A stretch of DNA of 46,739 nt. Origin: an uncultured Flavobacteriales bacterium (lineage in GTDB: Bacteria; Bacteroidota; Bacteroidia; Flavobacteriales_D; Sanyastnellaceae). The notes under the pieces are model-generated. The model was given only the letters and a program-made list of their open reading frames with translations. It had not been told where the DNA came from and did no database searches. The DNA is taken from contig CALBSW010000144.1 of the NCBI GenBank assembly GCA_937967465.1, positions 1 to 46,739 of the forward strand, given 5' to 3'. The position numbers and the translations under genes were made by a program. Of this stretch, positions 34,266-42,016 are shown piece after piece; position 1 is the stretch's first letter; the number at the start of each line of letters is the position of its first letter.

Positions 34266-34700
34266 TCAAAGGAAAGCCGTGGCGGCCAAGGTGGTCAACA
34301 GCGCACTCCACAAGGTGAACACCACGATGAGGACGGGCAAGGTTTCGCCGCGGTGACCGAAATACTTGTAGGCGATCAACGCGGCCACAGGCACGCCCAA
34401 TACGCCCCCCACGACGGCCACACCCCACAGACCAAACCGCATCTTCACCCCGAGGATGCGGCGGCGGGACGGTGTGAAATTGGCCTTGCCCCTCTTCCGG
34501 CGACGTTCGCTGAACCACCGGAAGAGCCGCTTCGACAACGGCCGCATGGCCGACAATCCAATCGCCGCCCCCATGGAAGACCAGGCAAACGCCTGGATGG
34601 GCGGCACCCCCGCAGCGACTGCCGTGCCCGGAGTCACGACAAACTTGACAATGCTGAAGGCCATCCAGCCAACGGCTTCAATCCAAAATGCGGAGTCCAT
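34266..34700 (-). CDS. Small membrane protein of unknown function
   Basis: A 144-residue protein with four hydrophobic segments: WIEAVGWMAFSIVKFVV near the N-terminus, AFAWSSMGAAIGL, GLWGVAVVGGVLGVPVAAL and VLIVVFTLWSALLTTLAA at the end. A strongly basic cytoplasmic loop (SKRLFRWFSERRRKRGK) lies in between. I recognise no named family. ATG 34700 is used; the upstream in-frame extension to 34814 is Arg/Gly-rich shadow sequence inside the preceding gene. It lies 50 nt downstream of the deacetylase-like gene and 3 nt upstream of yjjG. Confidence 0.75.
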   Translation of the reverse strand: MDSAFWIEAVGWMAFSIVKFVVTPGTAVAAGVPPIQAFAWSSMGAAIGLSAMRPLSKRLFRWFSERRRKRGKANFTPSRRRILGVKMRFGLWGVAVVGGVLGVPVAALIAYKYFGHRGETLPVLIVVFTLWSALLTTLAATAFL

Positions 34701-34750
34701 GCTGGGCGTGAAGGAATGGGGCAACAAAGGAACGGGATGTCCAGTGCTCC

Positions 34751-36052
34751 TCAGGCATCGGTTCCCAAGGCCGCATCGAGCACCGCGGGATACACCCCCG
34801 CCCACTGGGACCACTGCCCTTCCGGTGCCAAGCTCTCATTGTGCCACAACAACCGCAGGGTCCCCCCCACGGACCGAACGGCATCCGCCAACTGCCCCAC
34901 GGCCTCGGGCACTTCGCCTGGAGGGGCATTCAAATACCGCAGAAATGTGGCGTCCATGGCCGCGAAGGGACAAATTTTCAAGGTGGTGAGCTTCTCAGCT
35001 TCGAGGTCATACCAAGGACGGCTCCTCGAAAATCCACCCCGGAATCCCGTGCACATGGCATGCCCCTCGGTGTGGTCTTCGGAGACCCCCAAAGCCAAGA
35101 GCGCCCTGCGTGTGGCCGTCGGCATCAAACGGAGGTAATGCTGCCGTGCAGCGAGCGGGGGACGGCCCATGATGCGGGTGAAGTCCGCCTGTTCGCGCGC
35201 CATCGCGGTGGCATCTGCGGCAGCCGCGTAACCCGGGTGCCAGTGCACCTCCTGATCCGGATCGGAATCGAGGCGCTGCATCCGCTCTTTCAGGAGCGGA
35301 CTGCCCGCAGGCAAACCCTTGTCGTGCGGACCAAACTTGGCCAACAAGAAGAACCACTTGGCACGCAGCCCGCGCTCGCGGTGCCATTCTTCCGCCTGCT
35401 GGTACGTATCGTAGGGATCTTCTTCCCGGCCCTGGATCACTCGGAATCGCCGGGCCGCATGGGGCCAATGACCAGTGGCAAGGTCTCGCAACAAGGCGCC
35501 ACCCGTGCGCCACCCCCCTTTGCCGCGAAACGCATAGGCACTGTCCACGTCCAAGGTGGGCACCACTTCAAACTGGGCCTTCAATGCCGCCTCGTGGTCG
35601 GGCCAAGCAGCCCCCAGCAGTCGCGCTCCGATGGCAAAGGCCCAATGCTCACAGATGGGATGATCAAGCCATCCCCGTTGGGCCGGAATGCTGTGCGTCG
35701 CCATGAAGCGTCCATGCTGGTCTCGGGGAGCATCGGGAAGGAACTCCTCCATTCGGCTGGCCATCCAGAAGACGGCGGCGAACAGGTCAGCCTGTTCCCC
35801 TTCTGTCTGAGGTGGCTCTGGCCGCATTTGCCCCAGCTCGGACAACATGCCGTCGGCATGAAATCCAACCCCATCGAGGGTCGGGTCTGCCCCATAATGG
35901 CAGCGCCATCCTGTGGATTGGACATAGGCTTTTTCCGTGTCGGCCCATTGCCACTCCAGACCCAACACGCTGCCCAGTACCCAGGTGAACGCCGCTTCAT
36001 GGCGGGCCGTCCGGCCGGGCGCATACACGGTCACCTTGGCTTGCATGGACAT
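34751..36052 (-). CDS. Polysaccharide deacetylase-like protein
   Basis: A 433-residue protein related to the Bacteroidota group of polysaccharide-deacetylase (NodB/CE4-fold) proteins that carry an extra N-terminal domain. Landmarks are PTLDVDSAYAFRGKGG (about 189-204), WHPGYAAAAD with its His, and a C-terminal GTLRLLWHNESL, which corresponds to the last CE4 motif. It is probably cytoplasmic or peripheral, since no signal peptide is visible. The start is ATG 36052, forming a TGATG overlap with the wecB stop; ATG 36046 is an alternative. Coupling to wecB points to glycan synthesis, but the substrate is not known. Confidence 0.78.
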   Translation of the reverse strand: MSMQAKVTVYAPGRTARHEAAFTWVLGSVLGLEWQWADTEKAYVQSTGWRCHYGADPTLDGVGFHADGMLSELGQMRPEPPQTEGEQADLFAAVFWMASRMEEFLPDAPRDQHGRFMATHSIPAQRGWLDHPICEHWAFAIGARLLGAAWPDHEAALKAQFEVVPTLDVDSAYAFRGKGGWRTGGALLRDLATGHWPHAARRFRVIQGREEDPYDTYQQAEEWHRERGLRAKWFFLLAKFGPHDKGLPAGSPLLKERMQRLDSDPDQEVHWHPGYAAAADATAMAREQADFTRIMGRPPLAARQHYLRLMPTATRRALLALGVSEDHTEGHAMCTGFRGGFSRSRPWYDLEAEKLTTLKICPFAAMDATFLRYLNAPPGEVPEAVGQLADAVRSVGGTLRLLWHNESLAPEGQWSQWAGVYPAVLDAALGTDA

Positions 36053-37167
36053 CAGGAATGGGGTCTCCAAGTCTCCAAAGCCGCGACCATTCGCTCTGCG
36101 GCGCGGCCTGCCCCGAACAGCCCCGCCTCCTCCACAGGCACGGCCTGAAAGGGCTTGGACAACGTGCGCACCAAGTCTGCCGGCCCCTCGTCCTCCAAAA
36201 GCTGCGCCGGATCAAACAACACGGAAGCTCCCAAATCCAGCAGTTCCGTCCACTCGGTCGTGTTGCGCAAAACGACCGCACCCACGCCTTGATACCAGGC
36301 CTCTTTCTGAAGCCCCCCGGAATCGGTCAAAACCGCAGTGGCGTGATACAAGGCCGCTTGCATGTCGATGTAGCCGAGCGGCCCGGGATTCACTACCGCA
36401 TCTGGCAAGGCCAATCCAAACTTCTTCAGGTTGGCTTCCGTCCGAGGGTGCACTGGCATGTAGACGAATCCGTTGTGTTGACCCGCCCATTGAGCAAGGG
36501 CGCTCATGGCGCCCTGCAGGCGTTCTGGATCGTCCACCAAACCCGGCCGATGGAGGGTTGCGGTCAATACCGGACCCGACCCGGGCCAAGAAGGGGGGCG
36601 GCGACGCACCAAGACGGGTTTCACCGCCAGTGCGACATCCAACATCACATCTCCAGCCTCGACAATGCCAGCCGGCGACATGCCCTCTGCCTGAAGTTGC
36701 GCACCTGGCCCTGGACCCGTCGTGACCCACTGATTGGCGAGCTGGTCTGTCAGAATGCGGTTCAACTCCTCAGGCATGCTTCGGTCTCCACTGCGCAACC
36801 CTGCTTCCACATGGACCAGCGGCACCCCGGCATGGTGGGCTGCCATGGCACCTGCCAACGTGGCATCCGTATCCCCATAGACGAGCACAGCGTCTGGACA
36901 GATCCGCTCGATGTGACCTGCAATGCCCGACATCATGTCCGCCATGCGTGCCGTTCGACTGTCCTGAGAAGGATGGAGCCGCACGGCTGGCGGGGGCACC
37001 CCCAACTCCACCAGAAAATCCGAGCCCATGTGGTCGTCAGCGTGCTGACCCGCGTGGACGAGGCACTCCGTCCATTCCGTGTCCATCAGCGCCCGCGTCA
37101 AAGCGGCCGATTTGATGAACTGCGGGCGGGCACCGACCACCGTCAGAAGAATGGGAGAAGTCGCCAA
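36052..37167 (-). CDS. wecB: UDP-N-acetylglucosamine 2-epimerase (non-hydrolysing)
   Basis: Converts UDP-GlcNAc to UDP-ManNAc for surface glycan synthesis. The 371-residue GT-B-fold enzyme shows TVVGARPQFIKSAAL at the N-terminus, HAGQHADDHM, VYGDTDATLAG, the HVEAGLRSGDRSMPEELNR block (split by its Gly-Leu-Arg-Ser turn) with catalytic acidic residues, HRPG and MPVHPRTEAN, and LTDSGGLQKEA near the C-terminus. The start appears to be TTG at 37167, 3 nt after the radC stop; the next in-frame ATG would remove the VGARPQFIK motif, so it is not plausible. Confidence 0.93.
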   Translation of the reverse strand: MATSPILLTVVGARPQFIKSAALTRALMDTEWTECLVHAGQHADDHMGSDFLVELGVPPPAVRLHPSQDSRTARMADMMSGIAGHIERICPDAVLVYGDTDATLAGAMAAHHAGVPLVHVEAGLRSGDRSMPEELNRILTDQLANQWVTTGPGPGAQLQAEGMSPAGIVEAGDVMLDVALAVKPVLVRRRPPSWPGSGPVLTATLHRPGLVDDPERLQGAMSALAQWAGQHNGFVYMPVHPRTEANLKKFGLALPDAVVNPGPLGYIDMQAALYHATAVLTDSGGLQKEAWYQGVGAVVLRNTTEWTELLDLGASVLFDPAQLLEDEGPADLVRTLSKPFQAVPVEEAGLFGAGRAAERMVAALETWRPHS

Positions 37168-37170
37168 GAC

Positions 37171-37821
37171 TCAGAGAAGTTGATGATCCGCAAAGCTAAA
37201 GTGCCGCATACCGGCAATGATGACATGGTCCAACACCGGCATGTCCAACGCCCTGCCCACCCTCGATATTTCGCGGGTCAACGCCTTGTCCGCCTCACTG
37301 GGGCGGGGGTTGCCAGAAGGGTGATTGTGAACAAGCACCACCGCCGCAGCCCTCACTGTCAGCGCCTTGGAGAACAGGACTTTGGGATCGACCACGGTGC
37401 CGGATTGTCCCCCAATGGACACCCGCAAGTCTGCGATGGCCGCATTGGATCGACTCAAGGCCAAGGCCCAAAACTCTTCCTCACTGCGGTCAATCAACCT
37501 GGGGCGGAATCTGGCCACGATGTCAGAAGATCGGGTCATGGGCGCGCCCAAAGGCGGGTCTTGGTTCATCCGCCGCCTGCCCAACTCCATGGCCGCCGCG
37601 ATGCGCACCGCCCGAGCGTCTCCAATTCCCCGACACGCCCGGATGCGGGCCAAGCTGCAGCGTCCCAATGCGTGCAAGTCTTGTCCCACATCCTCGAGCA
37701 GGTGCTTCGCCGCGCTTTCTGCATCCGCACCTGGCGCCCCACTGCCAATCAGCACAGCCACCAGCTCCGCCGACGTCAAAACATGGATGCCCTCAATGAG
37801 CGCTTTTTCCCGGGGCCTCAT
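37171..37821 (-). CDS. radC: RadC-family JAB/MPN domain protein
   Basis: A 216-residue RadC homologue: a helix-hairpin-helix region (RACRGIGDARAVRIAAAMEL, split at the Gly-Ile-Gly turn) and a C-terminal JAMM metal motif HNHPSGNPRPSEAD. The family is named for DNA repair, but its real function is not settled. The start is ATG 37821 (MRPREKALIEG), matching family N-termini; a TTG at 37833 is in frame but less likely. It opens the wecB-deacetylase group, and the rpsT terminator lies just upstream. Confidence 0.92.
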   Translation of the reverse strand: MRPREKALIEGIHVLTSAELVAVLIGSGAPGADAESAAKHLLEDVGQDLHALGRCSLARIRACRGIGDARAVRIAAAMELGRRRMNQDPPLGAPMTRSSDIVARFRPRLIDRSEEEFWALALSRSNAAIADLRVSIGGQSGTVVDPKVLFSKALTVRAAAVVLVHNHPSGNPRPSEADKALTREISRVGRALDMPVLDHVIIAGMRHFSFADHQLL

Positions 37822-37859
37822 TCCGGATACCAAGCGCTCAGCACATCACCCTTGAAGAC

Positions 37860-37886
37860 AAAAAAAGGGGTGCCGCAGCACCCCTT
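37860..37886 (-). terminator. Rho-independent terminator of rpsT
   Basis: On the minus strand AAGGGGTGC pairs with GCACCCCTT around a TGCG loop and is followed by a run of T residues (complement of the A-run at 37860-37866). It lies 38 nt after the rpsT stop. Confidence 0.9.
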
Positions 37887-37923
37887 CGAGATTTGTTTTT
37901 GGACCGCCATGCGGCCAAGATCC

Positions 37924-38181
37924 TCAACCTTTAACAGACGCCAAGTGGCGCTCGAGCCCGCTTTTGAGGTTGCTCGCTTTGTTTTTGTGGATGACGTTCT
38001 TCTTGGCCAACCGGTCGATCATCGAGGCCACCTTCGGAAGGTCCTCGGTGAGCTGCTTCTCATCGGTGGAGGCGCGGAATTTGCGCAATGCGTTCCGCAT
38101 CGTTTTGTGGTAGTAACGGTTGCTGAGACGCTTGGTCTCGTTGGAACGGATCCGCTTGAGGGCTGATTTGTGGTTCGCCAT
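37924..38181 (-). CDS. rpsT: 30S ribosomal protein S20
   Basis: An 85-residue basic, helical ribosomal protein that binds 16S rRNA. It starts MANHKSALKRIRSNE, continues with RNRYYHKTM-like and RNALRKFR segments and ends in NKASNLKSGLERHL, all typical of bacterial S20. It is monocistronic: a strong terminator follows, and a TATATTTG box lies 20 nt upstream of its ATG. Confidence 0.98.
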   Translation of the reverse strand: MANHKSALKRIRSNETKRLSNRYYHKTMRNALRKFRASTDEKQLTEDLPKVASMIDRLAKKNVIHKNKASNLKSGLERHLASVKG

Positions 38182-38201
38182 ACTTACTCGTTAGAGGGGG
38201 G

Positions 38202-38209
38202 CAAATATA
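38202..38209 (-). promoter_or_regulatory. TATATTTG -7 box of rpsT
   Basis: An exact TAnnTTTG match on the minus strand, 20 nt before the ATG, so the leader would be short but not absent. This is the one clear case with a normal-looking leader for a highly expressed gene. Confidence 0.6.
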
Positions 38210-38234
38210 GTCAAGGCTTTGATGCCTTCGACGT

Positions 38235-38681
38235 TCAATACCAAATCAAGTGCACACGGATGGTGGTTGCCCCATCTGTGAGGTCCACTTCAGCCCGTTC
38301 CACGTCCACGTGATCCTCGACCTTGAAAGGCAAACCGAGGGCAATGAAATCCTGGGTGGTGAATTCATCATCATCGAAAACGGTGAATTCATAGTCCGTT
38401 TCGAAATCGGCCAGTTCAATGTTGACCGCAACAAAATCCAGCGTCACGGGCACGGCGGCTTCCTGGGCGACACCCGTAGTGAAAATCACGGCCTGCGTTT
38501 CTGCATTGCGCAATTCAACGAACAAATCAGGCAAGCCCTCATCCAAGGTGTCATCGAAGTAATCCGGGTTGACCGACAGCACTTCAACACGGTCCAAAAC
38601 ACAGCGTGACACCGGCTCGGGCTCGTTGCAGGAGGCCCAAATCAGAGCGGGCAGAAGGAACAAAAGGGAACGCTTCACCAT
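38235..38681 (-). CDS. Small lipoprotein of unknown function
   Basis: A 148-residue protein with a lipoprotein-type signal peptide (MVKRSLLFLLPALIWASC) followed by Asn-Glu-Pro-Glu-Pro, an acidic stretch right after the Cys that resembles a Bacteroidota surface-export signal. The mature domain is acidic and β-rich, with many Asp/Glu in VFDDDEFTTQDFIAL, and may bind metal or adopt a C2-like sandwich, but no family is recognised. ATG 38681 is used; it starts the signal peptide and has a TATCTTG box 5 nt upstream. Confidence 0.78.
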   Translation of the reverse strand: MVKRSLLFLLPALIWASCNEPEPVSRCVLDRVEVLSVNPDYFDDTLDEGLPDLFVELRNAETQAVIFTTGVAQEAAVPVTLDFVAVNIELADFETDYEFTVFDDDEFTTQDFIALGLPFKVEDHVDVERAEVDLTDGATTIRVHLIWY

Positions 38682-38686
38682 GCCCA

Positions 38687-38693
38687 CAAGATA
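38687..38693 (-). promoter_or_regulatory. TATCTTG box 5 nt before the 38681 lipoprotein start
   Basis: TAnnTTG variant with spacer TGGGC to the ATG, the same geometry as before the 15063 and 27750 genes. Confidence 0.35.
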
Positions 38694-38727
38694 CGCCGTT
38701 CCCAATCTCAAAAGGCCGCAAAAGAGA

Positions 38728-38749
38728 GAAGGGCGCCTTCGCGCCCTTC
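38728..38749 (-). terminator. Hairpin with weak U-run, minus-strand terminator
   Basis: A perfect 9-bp stem GAAGGGCGC / GCGCCCTTC around a 4-nt loop, followed on the minus strand by TCTCTTTT. It lies between the lipoprotein gene and the 38858 gene and could end transcripts from the latter or from a short transcript beginning near 38798. Confidence 0.6.
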
Positions 38750-38797
38750 CTTCCTAACAATCTACTTGCCAATCGCCATTCCTAGCGATAGCTGAGG

Positions 38798-38805
38798 CAA
38801 AGATA
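38798..38805 (-). promoter_or_regulatory. TATCTTTG -7-like box in the 38682-38857 gap
   Basis: An exact TAnnTTTG match on the minus strand, with TTTC at the -33 position. It is 116 nt upstream of the 38681 ATG, with the 38728-38749 hairpin between, so it could drive a short RNA or an attenuated leader. Confidence 0.4.
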
Positions 38806-38810
38806 TGCTC

Positions 38811-38855
38811 CGGACAGAATGTGTGAAAACATGTTTCACACATTTTTTCTGTCCG
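38811..38855 (-). repeat. Long bulged inverted repeat directly after the 38858 gene
   Basis: CGGACAG-AATGTGTGAAA pairs with TTTCACACATT-TTTT-CTGTCCG: 18 bp of perfect complementarity with a 4-T bulge on one side and a 5-nt loop. It begins 2 nt after the stop codon of the minus-strand gene, so it can protect or end that transcript; on the plus strand the T-run follows the inner stem. Confidence 0.7.
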
Positions 38856-38857
38856 TC

Positions 38858-39301
38858 TTACTTCTTGAAAATCAGTCGAGTAATGTAAAGTCCATTGCCG
38901 TCGTCCTTGCCGGAGTCGGCCTCGACACCGCTCACGACGAACTCGAGGCTCCAACCTTGAGAAACGAGGTTGTTGATCTTGTCGGTGATGAGGGCATCGT
39001 TGGAGGCGATGTTCTGGAAATTGATGCCAGCCGCGCTGAAGAAGTTGACGAGCTTGGTCTCCCGGAAGTTGTCGACTTTGAGGTCGCTCCGCTTCACTTT
39101 GCCCTGATCGCTCTTCTTGCCATCCACGCGGTCCGTGGTTGCGGCTTCACTGTCTGCATCAGAAGTGGTCTCGATGATGCGGGAACGGCCAACGCCGCCT
39201 GGCACGATGCTCTCGACAACGGTGACGACTTTGTACTCTTGGGCGGCAGCGTCAAAGCAAGCAGCCAGGGCGAGGGCCCCGAGAAGGAAAAACTTCTTCA
39301 T
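38858..39301 (-). CDS. Small exported protein of unknown function
   Basis: A 147-residue protein with a signal peptide (MKKFFLLGALALAACFDAAAQ, cut before EYK). An Ala-Ala-Cys triplet could also be read as a weak lipobox, but the AAAQ site fits better. The mature domain has VVTVVESIVPGGVGRSRI, a polar Lys/Asp-rich stretch, and ends NLVSQGWSLEFVVSG with GLYITRLIFKK, reminiscent of a DUF4177-like α/β fold, though I would not assign it. It is preceded by a 72-nt gap to the thioredoxin-like gene and followed by a long inverted repeat. Confidence 0.78.
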   Translation of the reverse strand: MKKFFLLGALALAACFDAAAQEYKVVTVVESIVPGGVGRSRIIETTSDADSEAATTDRVDGKKSDQGKVKRSDLKVDNFRETKLVNFFSAAGINFQNIASNDALITDKINNLVSQGWSLEFVVSGVEADSGKDDGNGLYITRLIFKK

Positions 39302-39373
39302 GTTTCAGATTGGTGTGAATGGTTATCGCCCCCAAGATGGGACCGAAATTCCATGCAACCATTCTGATTCCGG

Positions 39374-39994
39374 TCAGATGGATCGGAGCATGGCCAAGGC
39401 CTCCTGCTCAAATTCCTTTCCCCTGTTGCGGGCATACCACAACTGGACTTGGGCAGCGTATTCCGCGTAAGGCGGTTTCGGTTCCGGTTGGGCGCGGTAT
39501 TCCTCCACCATGGACCGCACCGTCGCCGGCCTGGGGCCCCATGTCGCCAGCACTTTCCCCTCTGCATTGGCCACAACCCACATGGGAATGGACTTGCCAC
39601 CTCGGGTCAGGAAATCGTCGATGATGGGATGCTCCCCATCGCGGAGCACCCAATCCAACTGGACGCCTGCCACTTCAGCCAGTCGGGCCATCAAGGGAGC
39701 GGATTGGGCGGCATCGCCACACCAGCTCTCCGTGATGACGACCCAACGCTGGTCCTTGCATGCACCCGACTCCAAGAACGCTTGCATGTCGTCCCCCATG
39801 CGGTAGGTCTTGCCCACCCGTTTCATCCGGACGGCATTCAACGCCGTGTACTCGGCCAATTTCTCCGATGCCTCAGGACCACTGTGCGTCTCAGCCGCGA
39901 CCCAGTGGACCATGGCTTCCATGTAAGCCTCTGTGCTCATGGCGCCGGGCCGGCCTTTGGCCCACCATTGGTTCCAGACGGTTCGTTCGGTCAT
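39374..39994 (-). CDS. Thioredoxin-family protein with single-Cys WCGD motif
   Basis: A 206-residue thioredoxin-fold protein of the Bacteroidota group with ITESWCGDAAQ (Cys92) in place of the CxxC centre, followed by the cis-Pro region SIPMWVVAN. One cysteine only at the active site means it cannot act as an ordinary dithiol reductase; a peroxidase-like or thiol-transfer role is possible. No signal peptide is visible. It overlaps the FAD oxidoreductase gene upstream by 4 nt (ATGA), so they are likely expressed together. Confidence 0.85.
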   Translation of the reverse strand: MTERTVWNQWWAKGRPGAMSTEAYMEAMVHWVAAETHSGPEASEKLAEYTALNAVRMKRVGKTYRMGDDMQAFLESGACKDQRWVVITESWCGDAAQSAPLMARLAEVAGVQLDWVLRDGEHPIIDDFLTRGGKSIPMWVVANAEGKVLATWGPRPATVRSMVEEYRAQPEPKPPYAEYAAQVQLWYARNRGKEFEQEALAMLRSI

Positions 39995-41217
39995 GTGGTG
40001 GTGGATCTCTTCGAATGAATCAGGGCTTCGGCCGCCACCCTTCCCGAGCGCAAGGCAGCGTCCAGTGAAGGTGCTGCCGTGGCGTCACCTGCGATGTACA
40101 GCCCCTCTGAGATTTTCGGATGGGCCATGGCAGGGCGCACTTCCCGCATGGCCGGGAGGGCTTCCGGGATGTGGGCCTTCCAGAGCACCTCCCCGACCGC
40201 CAGGCCAGCAGCGCGCAACTCGGACTGCATGGCGAGGACCGCTTCGTCGACATTCTGGCCACTATCGATCACGGCGGTCGCATTCAACTTGCCCCGGCCT
40301 TCTGCCCCCTGAACGTCTTCCATGAAATGGAAATTGGTCACCGATTGGGCTTCCGGGAGCAGTCCGATGATGGGCTTGCCGAACGGCCGTCCCGACGTGG
40401 CAAACACCACATTCAGGCATCCGTGCCATGGAACGGGTGGCCGGCCATCGAGCAAGGACGGCACCGTGCAGATGATCTGGGGCGCCACCCAATCCGCACC
40501 GTGTTCCGTCAGGATGTGCCCCGACCCGAAAGACACCACCCGCTGTTGGAGTCGCACTTCGGTTCTCTCGGGCTTCCCTTGAAGCTGGTGAACGAGCGCC
40601 TCGACTCCGTCCGCAGGTCGGACCACTTCCCCGCTGGCGAACATGCGGAGGGTGTAGAGGAACTGAGCGGGAGGCGGCGTAAGGGCCTTGTCCAGGAAAA
40701 TGCCCGAGAAAAAGGATTGCAGGAAATCGCGGATGAAGCCATCTGAAAACCCGCGCGCCTTGAGGTCGTCCAAGGTCGTTCCAGACGTCGCGCCCGACTG
40801 GACATCCTCTGCCGGACCGCGCATCACCTCGAGGACAAGCCGCAACATCCGGAACCGATCGGCCCAAGTCCCGATGCCGCTCGTCAGGGTGGCGGGCAAG
40901 GTCCCCGGTCGGCGACGCGGATCCGCCAAGGTGCGCCACCGGCCGTCTTTGTGAATCCGGGCTCCTGGGACAAAACGCACCGGCTCAAGGGCGCTCATGT
41001 CCACCCAACGCTTCAACTCGGGATAAGCCGTCAACAACACCTGGAAGCCGACATCGACGCGTGTCCCATCGGCCATGCGCTCCGTCCGGAGTCGCCCACC
41101 GAGGCGGTCCGATGCCTCCAGCAACAGCGGCGACATCCCAGCCGCCTCCAAGGTGAGGCAAGCTGCAAGGCCTGCCGCCCCGCCCCCGATCACCACGGGT
41201 CGGTCAATGTGCTCCAT
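39991..41217 (-). CDS. FAD-dependent amine-oxidase-like oxidoreductase
   Basis: A 408-residue flavoprotein. An N-terminal Rossmann loop VIGGGAAGLAACLTLEAAG (9-27) is followed by LLEASDRLGGRLRTE (32-46), and a C-terminal GLYIAGDATAAPSLDAAL segment closes the FAD site, as in amine oxidases, protoporphyrinogen oxidases and phytoene desaturases. The substrate cannot be told from sequence alone. It overlaps the RluF gene by 14 nt and the thioredoxin-like gene by 4 nt, forming a three-gene minus-strand operon. Confidence 0.85.
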   Translation of the reverse strand: MEHIDRPVVIGGGAAGLAACLTLEAAGMSPLLLEASDRLGGRLRTERMADGTRVDVGFQVLLTAYPELKRWVDMSALEPVRFVPGARIHKDGRWRTLADPRRRPGTLPATLTSGIGTWADRFRMLRLVLEVMRGPAEDVQSGATSGTTLDDLKARGFSDGFIRDFLQSFFSGIFLDKALTPPPAQFLYTLRMFASGEVVRPADGVEALVHQLQGKPERTEVRLQQRVVSFGSGHILTEHGADWVAPQIICTVPSLLDGRPPVPWHGCLNVVFATSGRPFGKPIIGLLPEAQSVTNFHFMEDVQGAEGRGKLNATAVIDSGQNVDEAVLAMQSELRAAGLAVGEVLWKAHIPEALPAMREVRPAMAHPKISEGLYIAGDATAAPSLDAALRSGRVAAEALIHSKRSTTT

Positions 41218-41953
41218 CGTGGGTTTTGGTCGAATCGTCCACGAGACGCTGCAGCTCGGTCAATTCCTTGGCGGTGAAATCCCGCCACTCCCCGCGGGGA
41301 AGGTCGAGGTGCATGTGCATGATGCGCACCCGCTTCAGGCGGATCACGTTGTAACCGAGGTGCTCGCACATCCGGCGGATTTGGCGATTCAAGCCTTGGG
41401 TCAGAACAATGCGAAACTGCTTCGGGCCGGTCTGCTCGACTTCGCAACGTCGGGTGACGGTCCCGAGGATGGGGACGCCGCCGGCCATGTCCTCGATGAA
41501 ACTGCCGCGGATCGGTTTGTCGACCGTCACGTGGTATTCCTTTTCGTGGTGGTTGCGGGCGCGCAAGACCTTGTTGACGATGTCGCCATCAGAGGTCAGG
41601 AAAATGAGGCCTTCACTGGGCTTGTCCAGCCGGCCAACAGGAAAGATGCGGCGCTCGTGTCCGATGGCATCGACGATGTTGTCCTTTTCCCGTTTCTGGT
41701 CCGTCGTGCAGACGATGCCGACGGGCTTGTGGTACACGATGTAGACGTGGTCCTCCTGTTTGGTCGGCTGTCCCACGGGCTGGCCATCCACCGCGACCTT
41801 GTCGCCTGGCATCACCTTGGTTCCCAACTCAGGCACCACGCCATTGAGGGTGATCCTGCCCTGCTCGAGGAGCTTGTCAGCTGCCCTCCGGGAGCAGTAT
41901 CCCGCCTCACTGAGGTACTTGTTGATGCGAATGCCTGCGGGTGACCCGTCCAT
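41204..41953 (-). CDS. rluF: 23S rRNA pseudouridine(2604) synthase
   Basis: Isomerises uridine in 23S rRNA (position 2604 in E. coli). The 249-residue protein has an S4 RNA-binding domain at the N-terminus (RINKYLSEAGYCSRRAADKL, split at the Gly-Tyr) and the RsuA/RluF catalytic domain with GRLDKPSEGL, catalytic Asp110. The segments GVPILGTVTRRC, LTQGLNRQIRRMCEHLGYNV (20-residue block) and RGEWRDFTAKEL are specific to RluF. ATG 41953 is used because the S4 domain starts right after it; upstream in-frame sequence to 42079 lies in the divergent gene. Confidence 0.94.
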   Translation of the reverse strand: MDGSPAGIRINKYLSEAGYCSRRAADKLLEQGRITLNGVVPELGTKVMPGDKVAVDGQPVGQPTKQEDHVYIVYHKPVGIVCTTDQKREKDNIVDAIGHERRIFPVGRLDKPSEGLIFLTSDGDIVNKVLRARNHHEKEYHVTVDKPIRGSFIEDMAGGVPILGTVTRRCEVEQTGPKQFRIVLTQGLNRQIRRMCEHLGYNVIRLKRVRIMHMHLDLPRGEWRDFTAKELTELQRLVDDSTKTHDGAH

Positions 41954-41957
41954 GGCA

Positions 41958-41965
41958 CAAAGGTG
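41958..41965 (-). promoter_or_regulatory. CACCTTTG box 4 nt before the rluF start
   Basis: One mismatch from TAnnTTTG, with spacer TGCC to the ATG, in the 63-nt divergent gap. The divergent gene has CATCTTTG at 41979-41986, 30 nt before its own ATG, with the same T-to-C change. Confidence 0.4.
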
Positions 41966-41978
41966 GCACGAAAGGGTG

Positions 41979-41986
41979 CATCTTTG
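41979..41986 (+). promoter_or_regulatory. CATCTTTG box upstream of the 42017 exported protein gene
   Basis: One mismatch from TAnnTTTG, 30 nt before ATG 42017, which gives a normal short leader. Confidence 0.4.
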
Positions 41987-42016
41987 GCCGACGCGATTCC
42001 CAAAACACCCCACGAC

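Noticed and set aside
33396..35138. 580-codon plus-strand frame opposite yjjG and neighbours
   Set aside because: It is antisense to DUF3467, a HAD enzyme with complete motifs and a membrane protein; the composition is typical of shadows.
37874..37877. Terminator at 37860-37886 as a plus-strand terminator
   Set aside because: The T-run follows the stem on the minus strand only, which matches the rpsT direction.
36058..38166. 702-codon plus-strand frame opposite wecB, radC and rpsT
   Set aside because: It runs through three recognised minus-strand genes and a terminator, which no real gene would do; long antisense frames are common in GC-rich DNA.
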